Positions 1-12,110 of a stretch of DNA of 64,000 nt are shown piece by piece. The notes beneath the pieces are model-generated. The model saw only the letters and a list, made by a program, of their open reading frames with translations, did no database searches and was not told the origin of the DNA. The stretch is taken from assembly GCA_964036275.1 (NCBI GenBank), contig OZ038434.1, positions 5,168,560-5,232,559 on the forward strand, given 5' to 3'. Positions within the stretch are counted from its first letter, which is position 1. The number at the start of each line of letters is the position of its first letter. Source of the stretch: Litoditis marina. Its lineage: Eukaryota > Nematoda > Chromadorea > Rhabditida > Rhabditidae. The translations under genes and the position numbers were made by a program.

Positions 1-547
1 AGATGCGCTCCATCCACGAATTTTCGAGAGAGCCACCCTAAAAAGCAATTAGTGGCGAGCGAGCCAAAAATCTGTGGATCCAGCCGCACTTTTCTGGTTA
101 ACTGGGTCACCACTCTCAAATTACAGAAAAAGCGTGGATGGAGCATATTATCACAAGGTTTTAGCAGCTCATACTTGGTGATAGTACTTGTTTTCCCAAT
201 CAACTTTTCTACATACTATTATTTCGAATTTAGTTTGTCTGTTAGAAAGGCTTAGGCTTAGGTTAGTCATCGTTCCTAGAGTAGCTCGTTGCACCTTAGG
301 GTACTGGCTCGTTCCACTTCAGGTAACTGGCTCGTTCATGTGTAGAACTATCAGTATAGGTTTCTCCTGTTTTTGTTCATAACTCATATTTCTAACTTGT
401 ATTACCAAGATCGGAAAGTGAGTCAAAGACAATATCAAACCGTTACAAAGTATTTTCAACTCTCAACTATTATCTCAAAATACACTATCTCATCAATTTT
501 TTGTCTTCCACACTTTATATATAAATACACGTAAGTTTTAAAGGTAG

Positions 548-705
548 AGTGCAGCTCCATCCACAATCTTTGAAGACTCTGCCGCGCCATCCACGCAATT
601 AAGAGAGTGCGCCGCGCCATCCACAGATTTTCGAGACAGCCCCGCGCCATCCACGCAATCAAAAGAGAGCGCCGCGCCATCCACAAAAAAGTCCACTTAG
701 CGATT
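548..705. repeat. Minisatellite with CGCCATCCAC core
   Basis: About five imperfect units of roughly 30 bp share the core GCGCCATCCAC, with A/G-rich linkers such as AATTAAGAGAGTGC. Related single units occur near positions 8-38. On the minus strand the repeat creates an artificial open frame with recurring WMAR residues. Confidence 0.8.
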
Positions 706-924
706 CGTGGATCGAGCTGTGTACATACCGACAGTACCCCCGATAACGGATATAACACATCTGGTGCTAGGAGACGAACTGAGCGTCGATATAAAACTAA
801 TATCTATAATACACCGCTGAAATGGTTGCCGTAGAAGATTATTACAACAAAGCCATACATACTGTGAGCAACATCACAAAACTACAGTATAATAACAAGC
901 AAGATGCTCAATGTTTCAACTTAC

Positions 925-3069
925 TGTATGATAGGAGAATGCTCGGTGTCATTTCTCTCGCTCGACAAGAAGTTGATATCGAACTGGGCATTCTTATTCG
1001 ACAGGTTCACTACATCAGAGCAAATCGAAATCCACTTAGTCCATACGCAAGGAAAAGCCTGGATAATAGTAAAAGAAGTATGTACTGAAAACTGAAACTA
1101 ACGGGAACCCTAAGAAAATTAATTAGTGTATTTGAGGTCTGATGTACGCCCCCCTTCTAGTAAAACGACATTATGGTGATAAAAAAGATAGCAGTTAGCA
1201 GTTATGGAAATGAAACAAATCTCCAAAGATTAAAAAAACTTACCGAAACAAGAGTTAAACGGTTAACGTGAGCCACATGAAGCACTACATTAAATGCACG
1301 TCGAAAGTCATTCTGGTCAGCGAAACGATGCTTAATCTGAAAAAATATTGAATCAGAATTTTTTGAAACAAGCCTATTTTGAAAACGAAAACGGTTTGCA
1401 TGCAAAATGTTCAGGCTAACAGTAAAATGTAAGATGTTGTGGTGATCAAAGTCCGAACGATGAAATGGGAAATCACTTTCGATTTTGCACATTACATGGA
1501 ATATGGAATTTGAGTGTTTGGTGAATTCTTCGATGAGCGCTGAGCAGTAACGGGAAATACAGTTCAATGCTTTAACTACAGTACCAGAAAACAAACATTA
1601 AAAAAACAATTAACCATTTTCCGCATTCCTCGATCGTTGTGATACAACTCTGTCACAGTTGGACGTTCCTCATTTGGATCATCGGCGAAATGGAAACTCG
1701 AAAAACTACTGTCGCCGCCGTACAAATTCTCCTGTACAATGTTTAGAATTAATACAGAAAATAAGATGACTCAACTGATTAAAGGTTCTGGTTGTAACCG
1801 ATTTGGGTACCCCCACAACTAATGAAGTTTCCACACTCCAGGAAGGGTGGTAGGAGGCAGTGGTTGCCATTATTAGCATGACCTTCTTGATATAAAACTG
1901 CGATGGCAACACAGTGATTCTATAACGACAAGTAAACTACTAGTGAACTCCTACCACACCCCTATTCTACTACTAGTAAACTACTAGTTTTCTTGTAGTA
2001 ATGTAGGCGTAGGGGAGGAGTTAAACTATAGTTCTACTCCTACCTAACTACTAGTGAGATGGTAGTCAGCTACTAGTTTAGCTGTGGTAAAAGTCAATTT
2101 TTTAAAATAATAAATAAAATGAAAAAAATTATATTTTTTGATATCATATATCTTCTATAAGTAGTTACGTTATCCTCTATTGCATTACTCTGCTGTTTAC
2201 CATGTTTTGCACCATCCGGGACTCGAACTCTCGAGCTCTCGCTTCTGAAGCGAGACACTTACCACTGCGCCACGCTGCTGATGTCTGAAAGCGCGCTACA
2301 ATCGTATACGATTACAGGCGCGCTTCATTGTTCAGCGCTCACTATGGAATAACGTGAATGCGCCACGAGCCCTACCAAAAAACCTTATACGTAAGCCCGT
2401 TTTATAGTAGCATTAATTCGATATAAATTTTCCCATATTACGAATGTTCAGCACTTTCCTGCCTAGTTAGAGTACTACAGGTTTACTACTAGCCTACGAG
2501 TAAGTTACTACTTCTAATGCCTACAATTCACTGTGATTGAAATTCTGAGGAGATAATGTAACGTAAACAAAATAGTTTCAGACTACCAAAATGCATTTTT
2601 TAATTTGACGTCCGTATTTACTACTAGTTTTCTACCAGGATACCCCTACTCTACTACGAGAGTACTCCTCCTTTACTACTACTACTAGTTTACTACGAGT
2701 TTACCTGTAGTCCCAGATTTCCTATGAATCCAATGAACGCAAGTCAAGCGTCTCAAAACGTGACAATCAGACTGTAACTATAGTCTCGAGACAGCAAAAG
2801 ACATCGGCAATGAAGAAACCGATTTCTTTTTACGAATTCGCAGTATGAAAAACCAACTATAGTCTTCCTCTGCATCTTTCACTATCCCTACGTATAATAA
2901 ATAACCATACCACGTGAACGCTAATTTGTTTCTTGTATTTGGTGGGCATTGAATACGTCATTCTACGCGATTTTCGCGAACATTGTGAGAGAAGGATAAC
3001 ATGTTTCAGTGGCAGGTTTCGGCAGACTTCATGCTGAAGTTCCCAAGGCAGGTCCAACAGTTGAGCCAT
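925..3069 (-). CDS. F-box protein gene, exons partly resolved, possibly a pseudogene
   Basis: Exon 1 (2911-3069) encodes an F-box: residues 7-36 run LPWELQHEV, then LPLKHVILLSQCS, then KSRRM, the usual spacing for an adaptor that docks on SKP1 in an SCF ubiquitin ligase. The start follows TTTCAG-A-ATG, and the exon ends HV before GTATGG. Exon 2 (1615-1731) continues in phase with ENLYGGD and ends RKM. Later coding pieces are near 1389-1575 (KALNCISRYC), at 1244-1336 (KHRFADQNDF, donor GTAAGT) and at 925-1009 (DINFLSSERN, donor GTAAGT). Joining exon 2 to the next piece breaks the frame by one position, as does the join into the last piece, and no terminal exon is visible before the minisatellite at 548-705. 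It may therefore be a broken copy. The F-box is seen directly; target recognition by the C-terminal half is inferred from the family. Confidence 0.6.
1925..2716. repeat. CTACTAGT-rich repeat element inside the F-box intron
   Basis: The block is filled with TACTACTAGT and related words at both ends (1934-2090 and 2466-2716). It sits between exons 1 and 2 of the first F-box gene and encloses the tRNA-like sequence. This looks like a composite repeat insertion that lengthened the intron to about 1.2 kb. Confidence 0.5.
2209..2278 (-). pseudogene. tRNA-like sequence, CAG anticodon loop
   Basis: On the minus strand there is an A-box-like TGGCGCAGTGG, a perfect anticodon stem (CTCGC/GCGAG) around loop TTCAGAA, and a B-box-like GTTCGAGTCC. 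Six of seven acceptor pairs form (GCAGCGT with ATGGTGC). The T stem does not pair, and there is no long variable arm as expected for a Leu (CAG) tRNA. This suggests a decayed tRNA or a tRNA-derived repeat rather than a working gene. Confidence 0.5.
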
Positions 3070-3076
3070 TCTGAAA
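3070..3076 (-). promoter_or_regulatory. Probable spliced-leader trans-splice acceptor of the first F-box gene
   Basis: TTTCAG lies one base upstream of the start codon. The paralogous F-box gene has the same arrangement. No upstream donor exon is evident, so trans-splicing is more likely than a cis intron. Confidence 0.5.
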
Positions 3077-4305
3077 TAGTTGAATTATCAAATTAGAATT
3101 TTATTCAGATCAAATACAGTCAATTTTACAAAGAAATAAGAATTGTTGGTGGTGTAAATTTAAATCGATCTTGCTTGCTGGACTTTTGAGGATTGTGTTC
3201 AGAACGAAAGAAAACGGCCAATCATAATGATTTTCAAAGGGGACATGATTTCTGGAAGTCTATAGGGGGCAAAAACTGTAAAAAGATGGGAAGATACACT
3301 AGATATGGTAAAATAACCATTATTGTAATGCCACTTTTCAAACGAACATTTGCATGTTTATTTACATCAAAACTAACCGGACAAAGGAACATCAATTAGA
3401 AAACACCAACAAACTGTGAGAACAATCAAACAGGAGATACTTGCATCAAACGCCATGAATAAAGCCAATTTCTGATTACATAATCAAACATGAGTTGGGA
3501 CTGGCCTACAGGCCTTCGGGGAAAAGTGAAAATACATGCTGTAAACTTCAAACAATTCTAACTGTTACAAAAAGACAACGAATAAACACTTATGTTGAAT
3601 ACACTTATGCTATTGTGCTAATCTTGTTGAATAGAACGTGAGGGCTGTGAAGTGAGAAACGGCTACAAAACTGGTGAAACCTGATACGCGAAATTGAAAA
3701 TACCAGTTGTTTTTGAATTTTGCATGAACAACTGAGAAGCGAAGTGCGATGTTGCAAATATTGTTGACTAGCCGTGAAAGAGTGGCTAGATAGAGTAGAT
3801 AGGTTGGATATATCGATAAAAACAAAGTCTTCGTCGACTTCAAACCTCATTGTCTTCATCATATATGACTCTTTGGAATCCCTTCAGGTTACCATAGCAC
3901 TCGACTTCATATACTTCTTTTCGGAATCCCACCAGGTCAGCAGCATGATGGCGCTTTCCTGAAATGGATTGGGTAAAATGTGAAAAGATACAGAAGAAAA
4001 CGGCATTTTGGCTTTTCACGGTTCATTGGAACAGCGAACAGAACCACACTTATGAATGCTATACACACTACCGTCGAGATCACTGGTATCGTATAACATA
4101 GGCGCTTGATATAATCCACTCTCCCATTTTCTTCATCTGTACGCAGTTAGAGGTTGCTGACAGTGTTCTAACATAGAGACAGCTTTCATACACCAATAAG
4201 GTGAAGTATTCCACGAAAAGGCGCCCGTTTTTTTATTCAACTCGATTTTTCATGAAAGCTAGAAAATTTCTCTTTGATTAGTATGATCATTGATCAAGTT
4301 ACTTT

Positions 4306-7300
4306 TCATGTTTTCGTCCATTTTCTTTTCTTGACAGGCGGGGCTCCCTTGAGTCGATCATTTGAAGCCATGATTCGCAGAGTGATATGGCCTGGCCGGG
4401 GAACCATTGAATTCCAACTGATTCTATAATCAGGTATCGACAGCATACTAGATTGAATGAAGAAAAATACCAAATATAAACGTGCTAAATATGAATGTTA
4501 ACAGGGAGTTTTACGCTCAATAGCTTAAACCTCTCAAGTATCTACGTTTTGTAAACAACATCAGCAGATATATCCTACTTTTTTTCGAACAACAATGAAG
4601 CAGCGAGGGGCTAGCAGAAATAAGCGTAATTTCGATTCTCACAGTTGTGCGGAGAGCTACCAGCTACACATGCTGTCAATAACGAACTACTTCTGTCTTT
4701 TTATCAGACGTAGATCCCTTGGTTCAAAAAATCAGTGATTCAGATAGGTTGTACTATTGGTTCAAAAAACTAGTGAAAACACTACGTGGATGCACGTGGA
4801 TGATTAATTGGTGATGGGTCGATCAGTACAAAAAAGACTAACCGAAACCCGTTGCTCTGGATAGTTTCCCACACCGCATTTTGTTTGCCTCCCTCAACTT
4901 TAATGCAGCAACCGATATTCACCTGCTGCAGTTCACGCCCAATACTGGCAAGTTTCTGTAAAAATCGGAATTTCAGTAAAAATTGCTCATTTTTGGGAAA
5001 TTAATGACTTTGCAGCGAAATAGACCAATTTTCTTGTTTTCTGCGAATAAGAAACCGTCGATTTTTCTGGCTATTTTAACAACTTTACTGGGGGTATGGC
5101 AGGTATGGCAACAAATTCCCCAAGAGAAAACATAATCGGTGATCGGTGGTGACGAGCAACTGCTATATATTTTGTGAAAAGCCAAATAACCCGCTACCCT
5201 AATTGTGGTTTGGATGAAGGTAACAATTTCCTGCAAAAAGTAGTCATTGGGGGTTTTGGGTTTCGGTTATTTATTAGACAGAACAAGTTGTAAACAATTT
5301 CAACATGGTAATTGATTGAACACAACAGTCCAACAAATAGAAAAAAAAACAGTTAGTTGAGCTTCTTTATGAAAGCAACGTGGTTTAGTATAATAATTTC
5401 AATCTCCTAGTTTTTTTTAAATTTAATGTTTCTTTAATCGGTCTGGCTTTGAACATACACTTAGCTTGGAGAATTACACCGAGCCGACCGAACCAACTTT
5501 TGAACCAACCGGTTCTCCAGTGAATGCTTCGAATCGAACCTGGATAGAGTCATTTTACCTTGTCTACGACTTGCTTGTTCCACTCATGATAAATGTCGGT
5601 TCGGTTCGAAGCATTCACTGGAGAACCGGTCGGTTCAAAAGTCGGTTCGGTTCAGTTGGTTCGGTTCTCCAGTGACCGGTTCGCGGTTTGGTTCGGGAAG
5701 GACCCGGTTCTCCAGTGAATTCGCCGAGAATTATTTTCATCTTTAACTAGAGGGGCTTTGTTCTTCGGTATAGAAGGTTAGTTCGATCCAAACACCAGTA
5801 AAGTCCGACTTAGCGACCAAAAGTAGTCCATTTCCAATTGGGACACGTGATGATTTGTGATTTTTTCAACAGAAGTAGACCGATTTTCTCATTTTCGACG
5901 AAAAAGTAGTCGTTTTTCAATTTTTTTTGACTATTCGGATTTGGACAAATTCACTGGTGTATGGTTCGATCTTTGTTATGCAAACTAATAAATCAACATA
6001 ATAAATATTAGTCGGTGATGCCAGTCAAAAACCGGCAACCAGAATAACTCATTCAGAAATAAAACTCATTAAAGTATAACTCATTACGAAATAAATCTCA
6101 TTAAGTATATAATGGTTGAGAAAAGCACTAATCAACTTCCTATGTTTGTGGCATTTTTTAAATTCTGACTAAAAATAAGTTAATGAGGTTTAATTCTCAA
6201 TGAGTTTTTGAGTAATGAGTTTTATTTTTGAATGAGTTTTTCCTGGTGCCTCAAAAACCAGGTAATGATTGGTATGAATGGACCAAAAATCAGCCATAAG
6301 CTTACCCTGTCGTACGGTGCATGTAGTTTTCCAACAAACCAGTGTTTTCCCACAAAAGCGTGAACACGTAGCAACCAGTTCGATACTCTCCAGCCAAAAA
6401 TCTCTGAAACAAAAATACAGGTGTCGAGTGATCAACAAAAATTGAATAGTAGCAAACTGCAAACAGGGATTGCTAAGTAGAATATGTCTAACGGTGAACC
6501 CCAATGCAATCAGCATGATCATACTTTCACTTTGACAGCGAAATTTCGAGAACAAACAAATCCAAACACAAAAACAGCCGTTTCTTGGACCCGTTGGTTC
6601 GAAAATCTGTCATCCTCTAAAAGCTAGCTGGAGAGTAAGTCAGGATCCATAATGTTAATGTAGTCGCTCAGCTGAAGCTGAGATGTAACCAGAAAAGTCA
6701 GCTGATGTATGGATTAATGGATTGCCAACTCACTCACTGTTCACTATGGTATATGGATTGATATTTATGTATACAAAACAAGATACAAAACGTAAAAACA
6801 TACCTCATACCTCAACGAATCGGAAGAAAATTTTCTTGTTTGCAGCATCATTATGCGCGAGCAAGAATTGGAGACTGAGGAAGCGGAACTTGTCGAAAGG
6901 AATTACATCCACAGTGTAAACTTCGAAGTTGTACACCACGAAAATACGCTCTATTCCTTCTCTTGCAAAGTCCTCCATCATTTTGCCGACACATAGACGG
7001 TTCAGCACGCCTTCAACATCGTGGGCTACCCTGAAAGACAGAATAACTTTTTCTCTTTTCTGCTATTTTGTGCCCATGGGTGGGTGCCAGTAAGCTTCGC
7101 AGGGTTTTCGTCAATGTTTCATATTGGTATGGCAGTAGTTAGACTTCGCCCTCTGGCTTCACTTTTTTTGGGTTGTTTCTTCTGATGTCTAAATATTTTA
7201 ATCACACAATAAATGATATTATTAGTATTTATATGTATATGCTTAGCCACCCTTCCCCGAATTTTGAAAAAAAAATTAATGATTTTTTAATGAGAATGTG

Positions 7301-9926
7301 TTCTCGTCCATATTTTAAATTTTATTGAAGTTCTTGTTTTATTCGTGTCTTTGTGGCTTTAAACCAGGCTAGGACGCTTTAAAATGACTGACTTGCGGGC
7401 AGCCGCATCCCTGGGTGCAGTGTATTTTTTTAAATAAATAAATAATAAACACACAATAAATAATATTCTGGACGCGGTCTTAATGAACGCAGTCTTACTA
7501 GCTATCTAGTAAGACTGCGTTCATACTTTTTACGCTGCATCCAGCTGCAACACCAGAAGTATGAACAAAGCCTAACTGTTACTTTCGACTGATTAACGGC
7601 AAAAATTGACAAAGTAAGTATAAACTACAGAGTAGATGAACATGCATGCATATGGCATAATATTTTCAACGGGTAAATGTCAGCGAAAATCACCCGAGAA
7701 AACAGGGTTCTGTCAGGCTTTTCCATACACCAGTAATGTCCGACTATTCGACGAAAAATAGTCCGTTTTCGAATTCAAACACCTAAAAATTTATGACTTT
7801 GCATCGAAAATAGTCAAATTCTCTCGTTTTCGAAGAGAAAGTAGCCCGATTTCCGATTGTTCACTGATGTATGCATGTATGCTCCCTACCACCATAGGAT
7901 ATACAAATCTCACTGCGGTATCAGAATGGAATCCACGTGGCTGCGAACTGACGATGTAAGATTCACAGACACCAACACGTCCCTGTTTGACTGAATAGAT
8001 TGGAAGCCAGTTGGTCCAGGGACGTGGAAAAGCCTGGAGAATTGCGTTGGTAACCTTCAGATTGTGAAGTCATACACGAGTAAAGGCCGACTATTCGGCA
8101 AAACTGTAGTTCGTTGTCAGACAAAAACAAGTGAAAAAAAATTAGTTTGCAAGTTTGTATCAAAAATAGATGAATTTTTTGTATTGGGCGAAAAGGTAGC
8201 CCGTTACTCGATTTGTTTTGACTATTCCGACTTTTGCTGGGGTATGTGTAAAGTGTTACTTAACGAAAATTGCAGAAAATCGATAACGCGGTAACGTATC
8301 GTTTCTATAGACCCAAGAAATTTTGATAAATGGAGCATATGATATATTCCAATTACATCAGATATAAAAACGATATTTTAATTTTTCGAGTGACTCTCTA
8401 AGCTGCACGACCTACGACTTGCGTTTCGGATCGCGTTAGTTGGAAAATTTATATCTCTCTAGGCGGAAAATAGAGGTAGCCATAGTTTTGTACTTACGGA
8501 CATGATGGTGAGCTCCTGAACAGTTGACAATAGAATATAAGAACTTATAACTAGAGACACTGCTTCCTGGGTTCGAAAACGATGTAAGAAGACATCCTAC
8601 AACATTCAATCATAAGTGTACCTCAATTTGAAGTTAAAAACTTTAAGAGCCATCCTTGGCGCAAACAAGGCAAAATCAAAACCAATCAACTCTCCTTCAT
8701 CCATCCCCAAAAAAACTTCACCCAAGAATAAAAAAGCTAGACGTGAACAAAACTAACGTTTCCTTCAGAACTGAAGAACTTGAAAAAGTAGACAATATCA
8801 CTGTGCGTAAAATTTTTCGGACCTGCGCCTTTGCGCAATAATTGAACTACAAATCGGTTGTCGACCTTGTCCGGCGCAAATCGGTCATCCTAGAAATATG
8901 GAAATGAGGTAATAGCCAATATCAATAATTAAACAATGAAATGACTATGTTAACTAAGATATCTAGAATCTAGAATACTAAAATTCTAAAACCACCGAAA
9001 CGTGACGTGCCAGTTTGCTTCCGCCCCCCCCCCCCCGCCGTGTGGAGAGCGAGAGGAGTCTGGTCTGGTCTGGTCTGTTGAATAAATTCTTTATTTAACC
9101 AAAGTTTTCGTCAACCACATTAGATTAACCGGGTCCGTGGTTATGCTCTGATGAAAAATTCATGTTATTCACTCGGTGCCCGTGTGTTCTTCAAAAAGTC
9201 GTTGTGAAAAACGGTTCGAAGTGGGTACCGGTCGCTAGAAAATGGTCAACTGGTTATTGCTATGTAGTATTCCGTAATCTTTTTCATATGATATTTTCTG
9301 GTTTCTTTCGCCTAATTCCTATGCTATTAATTGTAACCCGGTAAATGGTTCACTGGTGTGGGTTCAGACATATTATCTTCCTAGTGGACTAGACTAACTT
9401 TTCAGTCATGTCAATAACGATACAATAACGATGAGTGATGTCACTCTCACTAATTAGCTAATTACAAAGTAAGCATCCATACATTTCGCGATCAATCCCT
9501 GCCAGCGTGGTCTCCAGCTTTTCATTATAACCGCCAGCACTACCAGTTTAGTTGCGATGCGGCAACATTGGTTTCATTCAATATAAACAGAAAGCAAGAG
9601 CGTCACATATATTCCGGAGCAGACAGGAAAATTACAGGGCGGTAAAACTATGAAGCATGTTAGTAAGGTGCAAAAACCACGGTAGTCGCTTTAGTCTTCC
9701 AAAAGAGTTCCTAGGCATACCTCTTTAGAGATATTTCGAATGCTACGATAATATACATAAAACGTACCACGTGTAGGTTCACCTTTTCCTTGTATTCATC
9801 CGAAAGAGAGAAAGCGATTTCTCTCATTTCTTTTGATGGTTGAGAAAAATGAAGTCGTTCCATCAGTGAAAGAGGGCGCAACATCTCATGTTGTACTGAG
9901 CGCGGTAGGTCTGCGAACAGCGTCAT
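4306..9926 (-). CDS. F-box protein gene, second copy, multi-exon
   Basis: Exon 1 (9768-9926) is 53 codons, exactly the length of the first exon in the neighbouring F-box gene, and ends NLHV before GTACGT as that one ends SVHV. The F-box reads FADLPRSVQHEM, then LSLMERLHFSQPSKEMR. Later exons with good splice sites and matching phases are 7914-8033 (HVPGPTGFQSIQ), 6811-7030 (VAHDVEGVLNRLCVGK, then ERIFVVYNFEVYTVDV) and 6306-6403 (LAGEYRTGCYVFTLLW). Exons 4843-4955 (KLASIGRELQQVNIGC) and 4306-4417 (GHITLRIMASN, ending KKRKWTKT and stop) also join in phase. The join between 6306 and 4955 is out of phase, and the piece after exon 1 (near 9480-9545, GYNEKLETTLAGIDREM) lacks a clean acceptor. Either small exons are missed or the copy is damaged. 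By family it is an SCF substrate adaptor; the substrate is unknown. Confidence 0.65.
4960..5108. repeat. Degenerate copy of the GTCCGACTATTCG foldback family
   Basis: It shares the internal order of the other three copies (ATGACTTTGCA, then CCAATTTTCTTGTTTTC, then a terminal ACTGGGGGTATGG) but lacks a clear left end. Confidence 0.5.
5484..5655. repeat. Inverted repeat with AACCGGTTCTCCAGTGAATGC arms
   Basis: The left arm (5484-5541) and right arm (5595-5655) are reverse complements over most of their length around a spacer of about 53 bp. Additional GGTTCGGTT and GGTTCTCCAGTGA words follow to about 5720. This is a foldback element within F-box gene introns. Confidence 0.7.
5788..5964. repeat. 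Foldback MITE, GTCCGACTATTCG family
   Basis: The ends are near-inverse: AACACCAGTAAAGTCCGAC at the left, and GACTATTCGGA followed by CACTGGTGTATGG at the right. Confidence 0.65.
6037..6248. repeat. Foldback MITE with ACTCATT-rich arms
   Basis: The left end ACCAGAATAACTCATTCAG and following AATAAAACTCATT mirror the right end ATTTTTGAATGAG and TTTTTCCTGGT. The arms are about 50 bp and the whole is about 210 bp. Its right edge abuts exon 6306-6403 of the F-box gene. Confidence 0.65.
7483..7524. repeat. Perfect 19-bp hairpin
   Basis: ATGAACGCAGTCTTACTAG and its exact reverse complement are separated by CTAT. It lies in an F-box gene intron, with no U-tract or known role. Confidence 0.75.
7724..7873. 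repeat. Foldback MITE, GTCCGACTATTCG family
   Basis: Left end CATACACCAGTAATGTCCGAC; right end CACTGATGTATG. The middle segment matches the copy at 5788-5964. Confidence 0.65.
8071..8246. repeat. Foldback MITE, GTCCGACTATTCG family
   Basis: Left end CATACACGAGTAAAGGCCGAC; right end GACTATTCCGACTTTTGCTG, then GGGTATG. Its middle matches the other copies. Confidence 0.65.
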
Positions 9927-9933
9927 TCTGAAA
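9927..9933 (-). promoter_or_regulatory. Probable trans-splice acceptor of the second F-box gene
   Basis: TTTCAG lies one base before the start codon, the same context as in the first F-box gene. Confidence 0.5.
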
Positions 9934-10026
9934 TACACAATTATTTTAACATGAAACATGGGATGAGAGACACGAGATTCATCATCGCAATTTTCACCCA
10001 GAGGCCGGCAATGAAAACATTGCATG

Positions 10027-11154
10027 TTATATATTACATGTTACAAAACAATTTACAGCTCAAACTTAGATTAAAAACGCGTCAGCTCCATCGTTAAGTA
10101 CGAAGAGGTATCAGTTAGAGTTTGTTATACAGTATGAACATTTATGGGTTACGATTTAAATTGATTAATATTAGTTATTTAACATCTAATTTAGCGTTGA
10201 CGAGAACTATTGATTGAAAAAGTTTCCACAGTGCAATTGAATGGTACCGTTACGAACGCGGCGCCCCCGCGCGCCCGCAGCGTACTCCGTAACTTTGGCG
10301 TCAATGACGGGAACCGACTAAATCGCGAAAACAGTCGAAAACCGCGCCGACTGTCGGAAATCCTGAATCAGGACCGACTTGTCGCGACGGCGGCAAAATT
10401 TATTCAAATTTTTGCATGTTTTATATGATAAGGCTGAAGAAAGTTTGTGCGTTTCGGAAAAAGGAGATGATTTCTACTACTATTTTGAATGTAATCTTCA
10501 ACTATAACGCGATAAACATGATAATGGGTTATTTTTCTCAGTTTTCGACCTTTTTATGAAAATTTGCTTTTCACTGGTAAATTTCTCAAAATTGGATAAA
10601 TTCAATAATACCTACATATTTTCACATTCTACATGATGATATTCAACAATTTCTTCAAATTGTCTATCCTAACTCATTTATTGTCAATTTAAAGTAGTAA
10701 ATGAGTGATTTTCTATTTCTGTCGCGACAAGTCGGACCCCTCCGACTGTCGGTGCACCGTCATTGACCGGTAGGTTTGCTGAGTAATTGATATGGAGCAC
10801 ACTTTCCCATTACTGTTTTTCCTTCCTCTTGTCTTAGGTACTAAATAATAACGGGACTGTATTGTCTCCGTCTATGTTTCCACTTCTTCTCTCTATCCCG
10901 CTGTGTTCACAGTGTGATCTCGTTGCGTTTCGCTCAAAATTCATGGTTTGTTCGTTTTAAAGCAAGACTTATTACCCTATCGACCGATAACAACTCGTTT
11001 TTCTATCTGGACTGGAACAAGCAGGACGCCTATGAGTATATTTTTCTTGTCAAATATGAGAACAGATCGTAAGGCTCATACAATATTGCCAGCGGTCTCG
11101 ACGAAATCTATGCTCTCTATGCTCTCTATGCTCTCTATGCTCTCTCTCTCTCTT

Positions 11155-11197
<43 letters not shown>

Positions 11198-11459
11198 TTT
11201 CTTGTAGAAGTCGCCATATCCCACTAAATTCGCACACCACAGGCTAATTTTTCTAGTTTGTCGAACACTTTCACATATAATTAACCCTATTTTCACAGTG
11301 TGGGTCTTCAGAACGCTTACTTGAAACTGGCAAGTTTTAACCCAATTTTATCTCAAAGAAACATTATACTGAGACTGGGAACGAACTAGGTGCACGTACG
11401 CCATGAACAGAGAAGACACGAACCGTTTGTCACGACATGTTACACTCTCTTATTGACAC
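10027..11459. other. Intergenic stretch with a GC-rich inverted repeat and CT repeats
   Basis: No gene is supported here. It holds GC-rich segments near 10240-10400 and 10720-10770 that are partly inverse (GTCAATGACGG, CGACTGTCGG, CCGACTTGTCGCGAC). It also holds a (ATGCTCTCT)n array running into (CT)n at 11109-11192. Confidence 0.6.
11109..11192. repeat. ATGCTCTCT units followed by a CT microsatellite
   Basis: Units of ATGCTCTCT repeat about four times and then give way to uninterrupted CT dinucleotides. Confidence 0.9.
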
Positions 11460-11879
11460 TGTCATGATATCTCCCAAAAGATATCACAACTTTATACACT
11501 TTATTTAGATACAAGGTAAGTACACACAGTCACACAGGATCAAGGACGACGGAGCTGGAGCCATCCATCAGCCAGAGGCGGAGCCAAGAAGACGCGGGAC
11601 AGCCAGAGAGAGACGCGGGATCGACAGACGAGTATGCGTGCATACTGTAACGACTTCTTTTATATGTTATATTTATCTCCATGCTTTATAAACTTATGTA
11701 CTTGCACGTCTTTTGTACCTCTATCATGAATCACAAAGTAAGACAACATATATGTCTCATTGGTAAAATATGTATTACTTCCTGTTATTAGTAAACTCTC
11801 TTTATAAAATATACATAACACTTTCGGACCAAAACGTTTATACTGAACGACTGAGAGCTCTAAAGGCTCAGGGTTAACA
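11460..11879 (+). repeat. 5' LTR, 420 bp
   Basis: Begins TGTCATGATATC and ends GGGTTAACA. It matches the 3' LTR except for one substitution near the end and a missing TA dinucleotide. Confidence 0.95.
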
Positions 11880-11900
11880 TGTAGGCCCGGCTCGAACTTT
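11880..11900 (+). other. Putative primer binding site
   Basis: The sequence directly after the LTR, TGTAGGCCCGGCTCGAAC, is the reverse complement of a tRNA-like 3' region with a GTTCGAGCC T-loop. The matching tRNA was not identified. Confidence 0.4.
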
Positions 11901-11986
11901 CGTGTTTTTAGAATCCTGTACCGTTACACCCCATTTCATTTTAACCGCTACACCAATTTCATTTTAACCGCTACAACCATTTCATT

Positions 11987-12110
11987 TTAAAGAAGGACGA
12001 TTATGTGGACCAATCCCGTTACATCGGTCCTTTAAACTGCAATTGAAAAATATATTGCGGTTTAAAGGACTGAAGCGTTGCGATTGGACCACATAATCGT
12101 CCTTCTTTAA
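11987..12110. repeat. TTAA-flanked foldback MITE inside the LTR element leader
   Basis: The ends AGAAGGACGATTATGTGG and CCACATAATCGTCCTTCT are exact inverses and are bordered by TTAA on each side (11987-11990, 12107-12110), the target preferred by piggyBac-type elements. The interior is also a near-perfect hairpin. It interrupts a local tandem repeat of CATTTTAACCGCTACA units, so it inserted after that array formed. Confidence 0.85.

Noticed and set aside
456..758. Open frame with recurring WMAR residues, minus strand
   Set aside because: It is produced by the CGCCATCCAC minisatellite and has no domain or splice context.
822..1088. Plus-strand open frame of 88 codons
   Set aside because: It lies antisense to a better-supported F-box exon (925-1009) with splice sites on the minus strand.
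8498..8515. 18-nt microexon candidate in the second F-box gene (acceptor TGTTCAG, donor GTAAGT)
   Set aside because: The acceptor is weak and the phase of its neighbours is unknown, so it could be chance.
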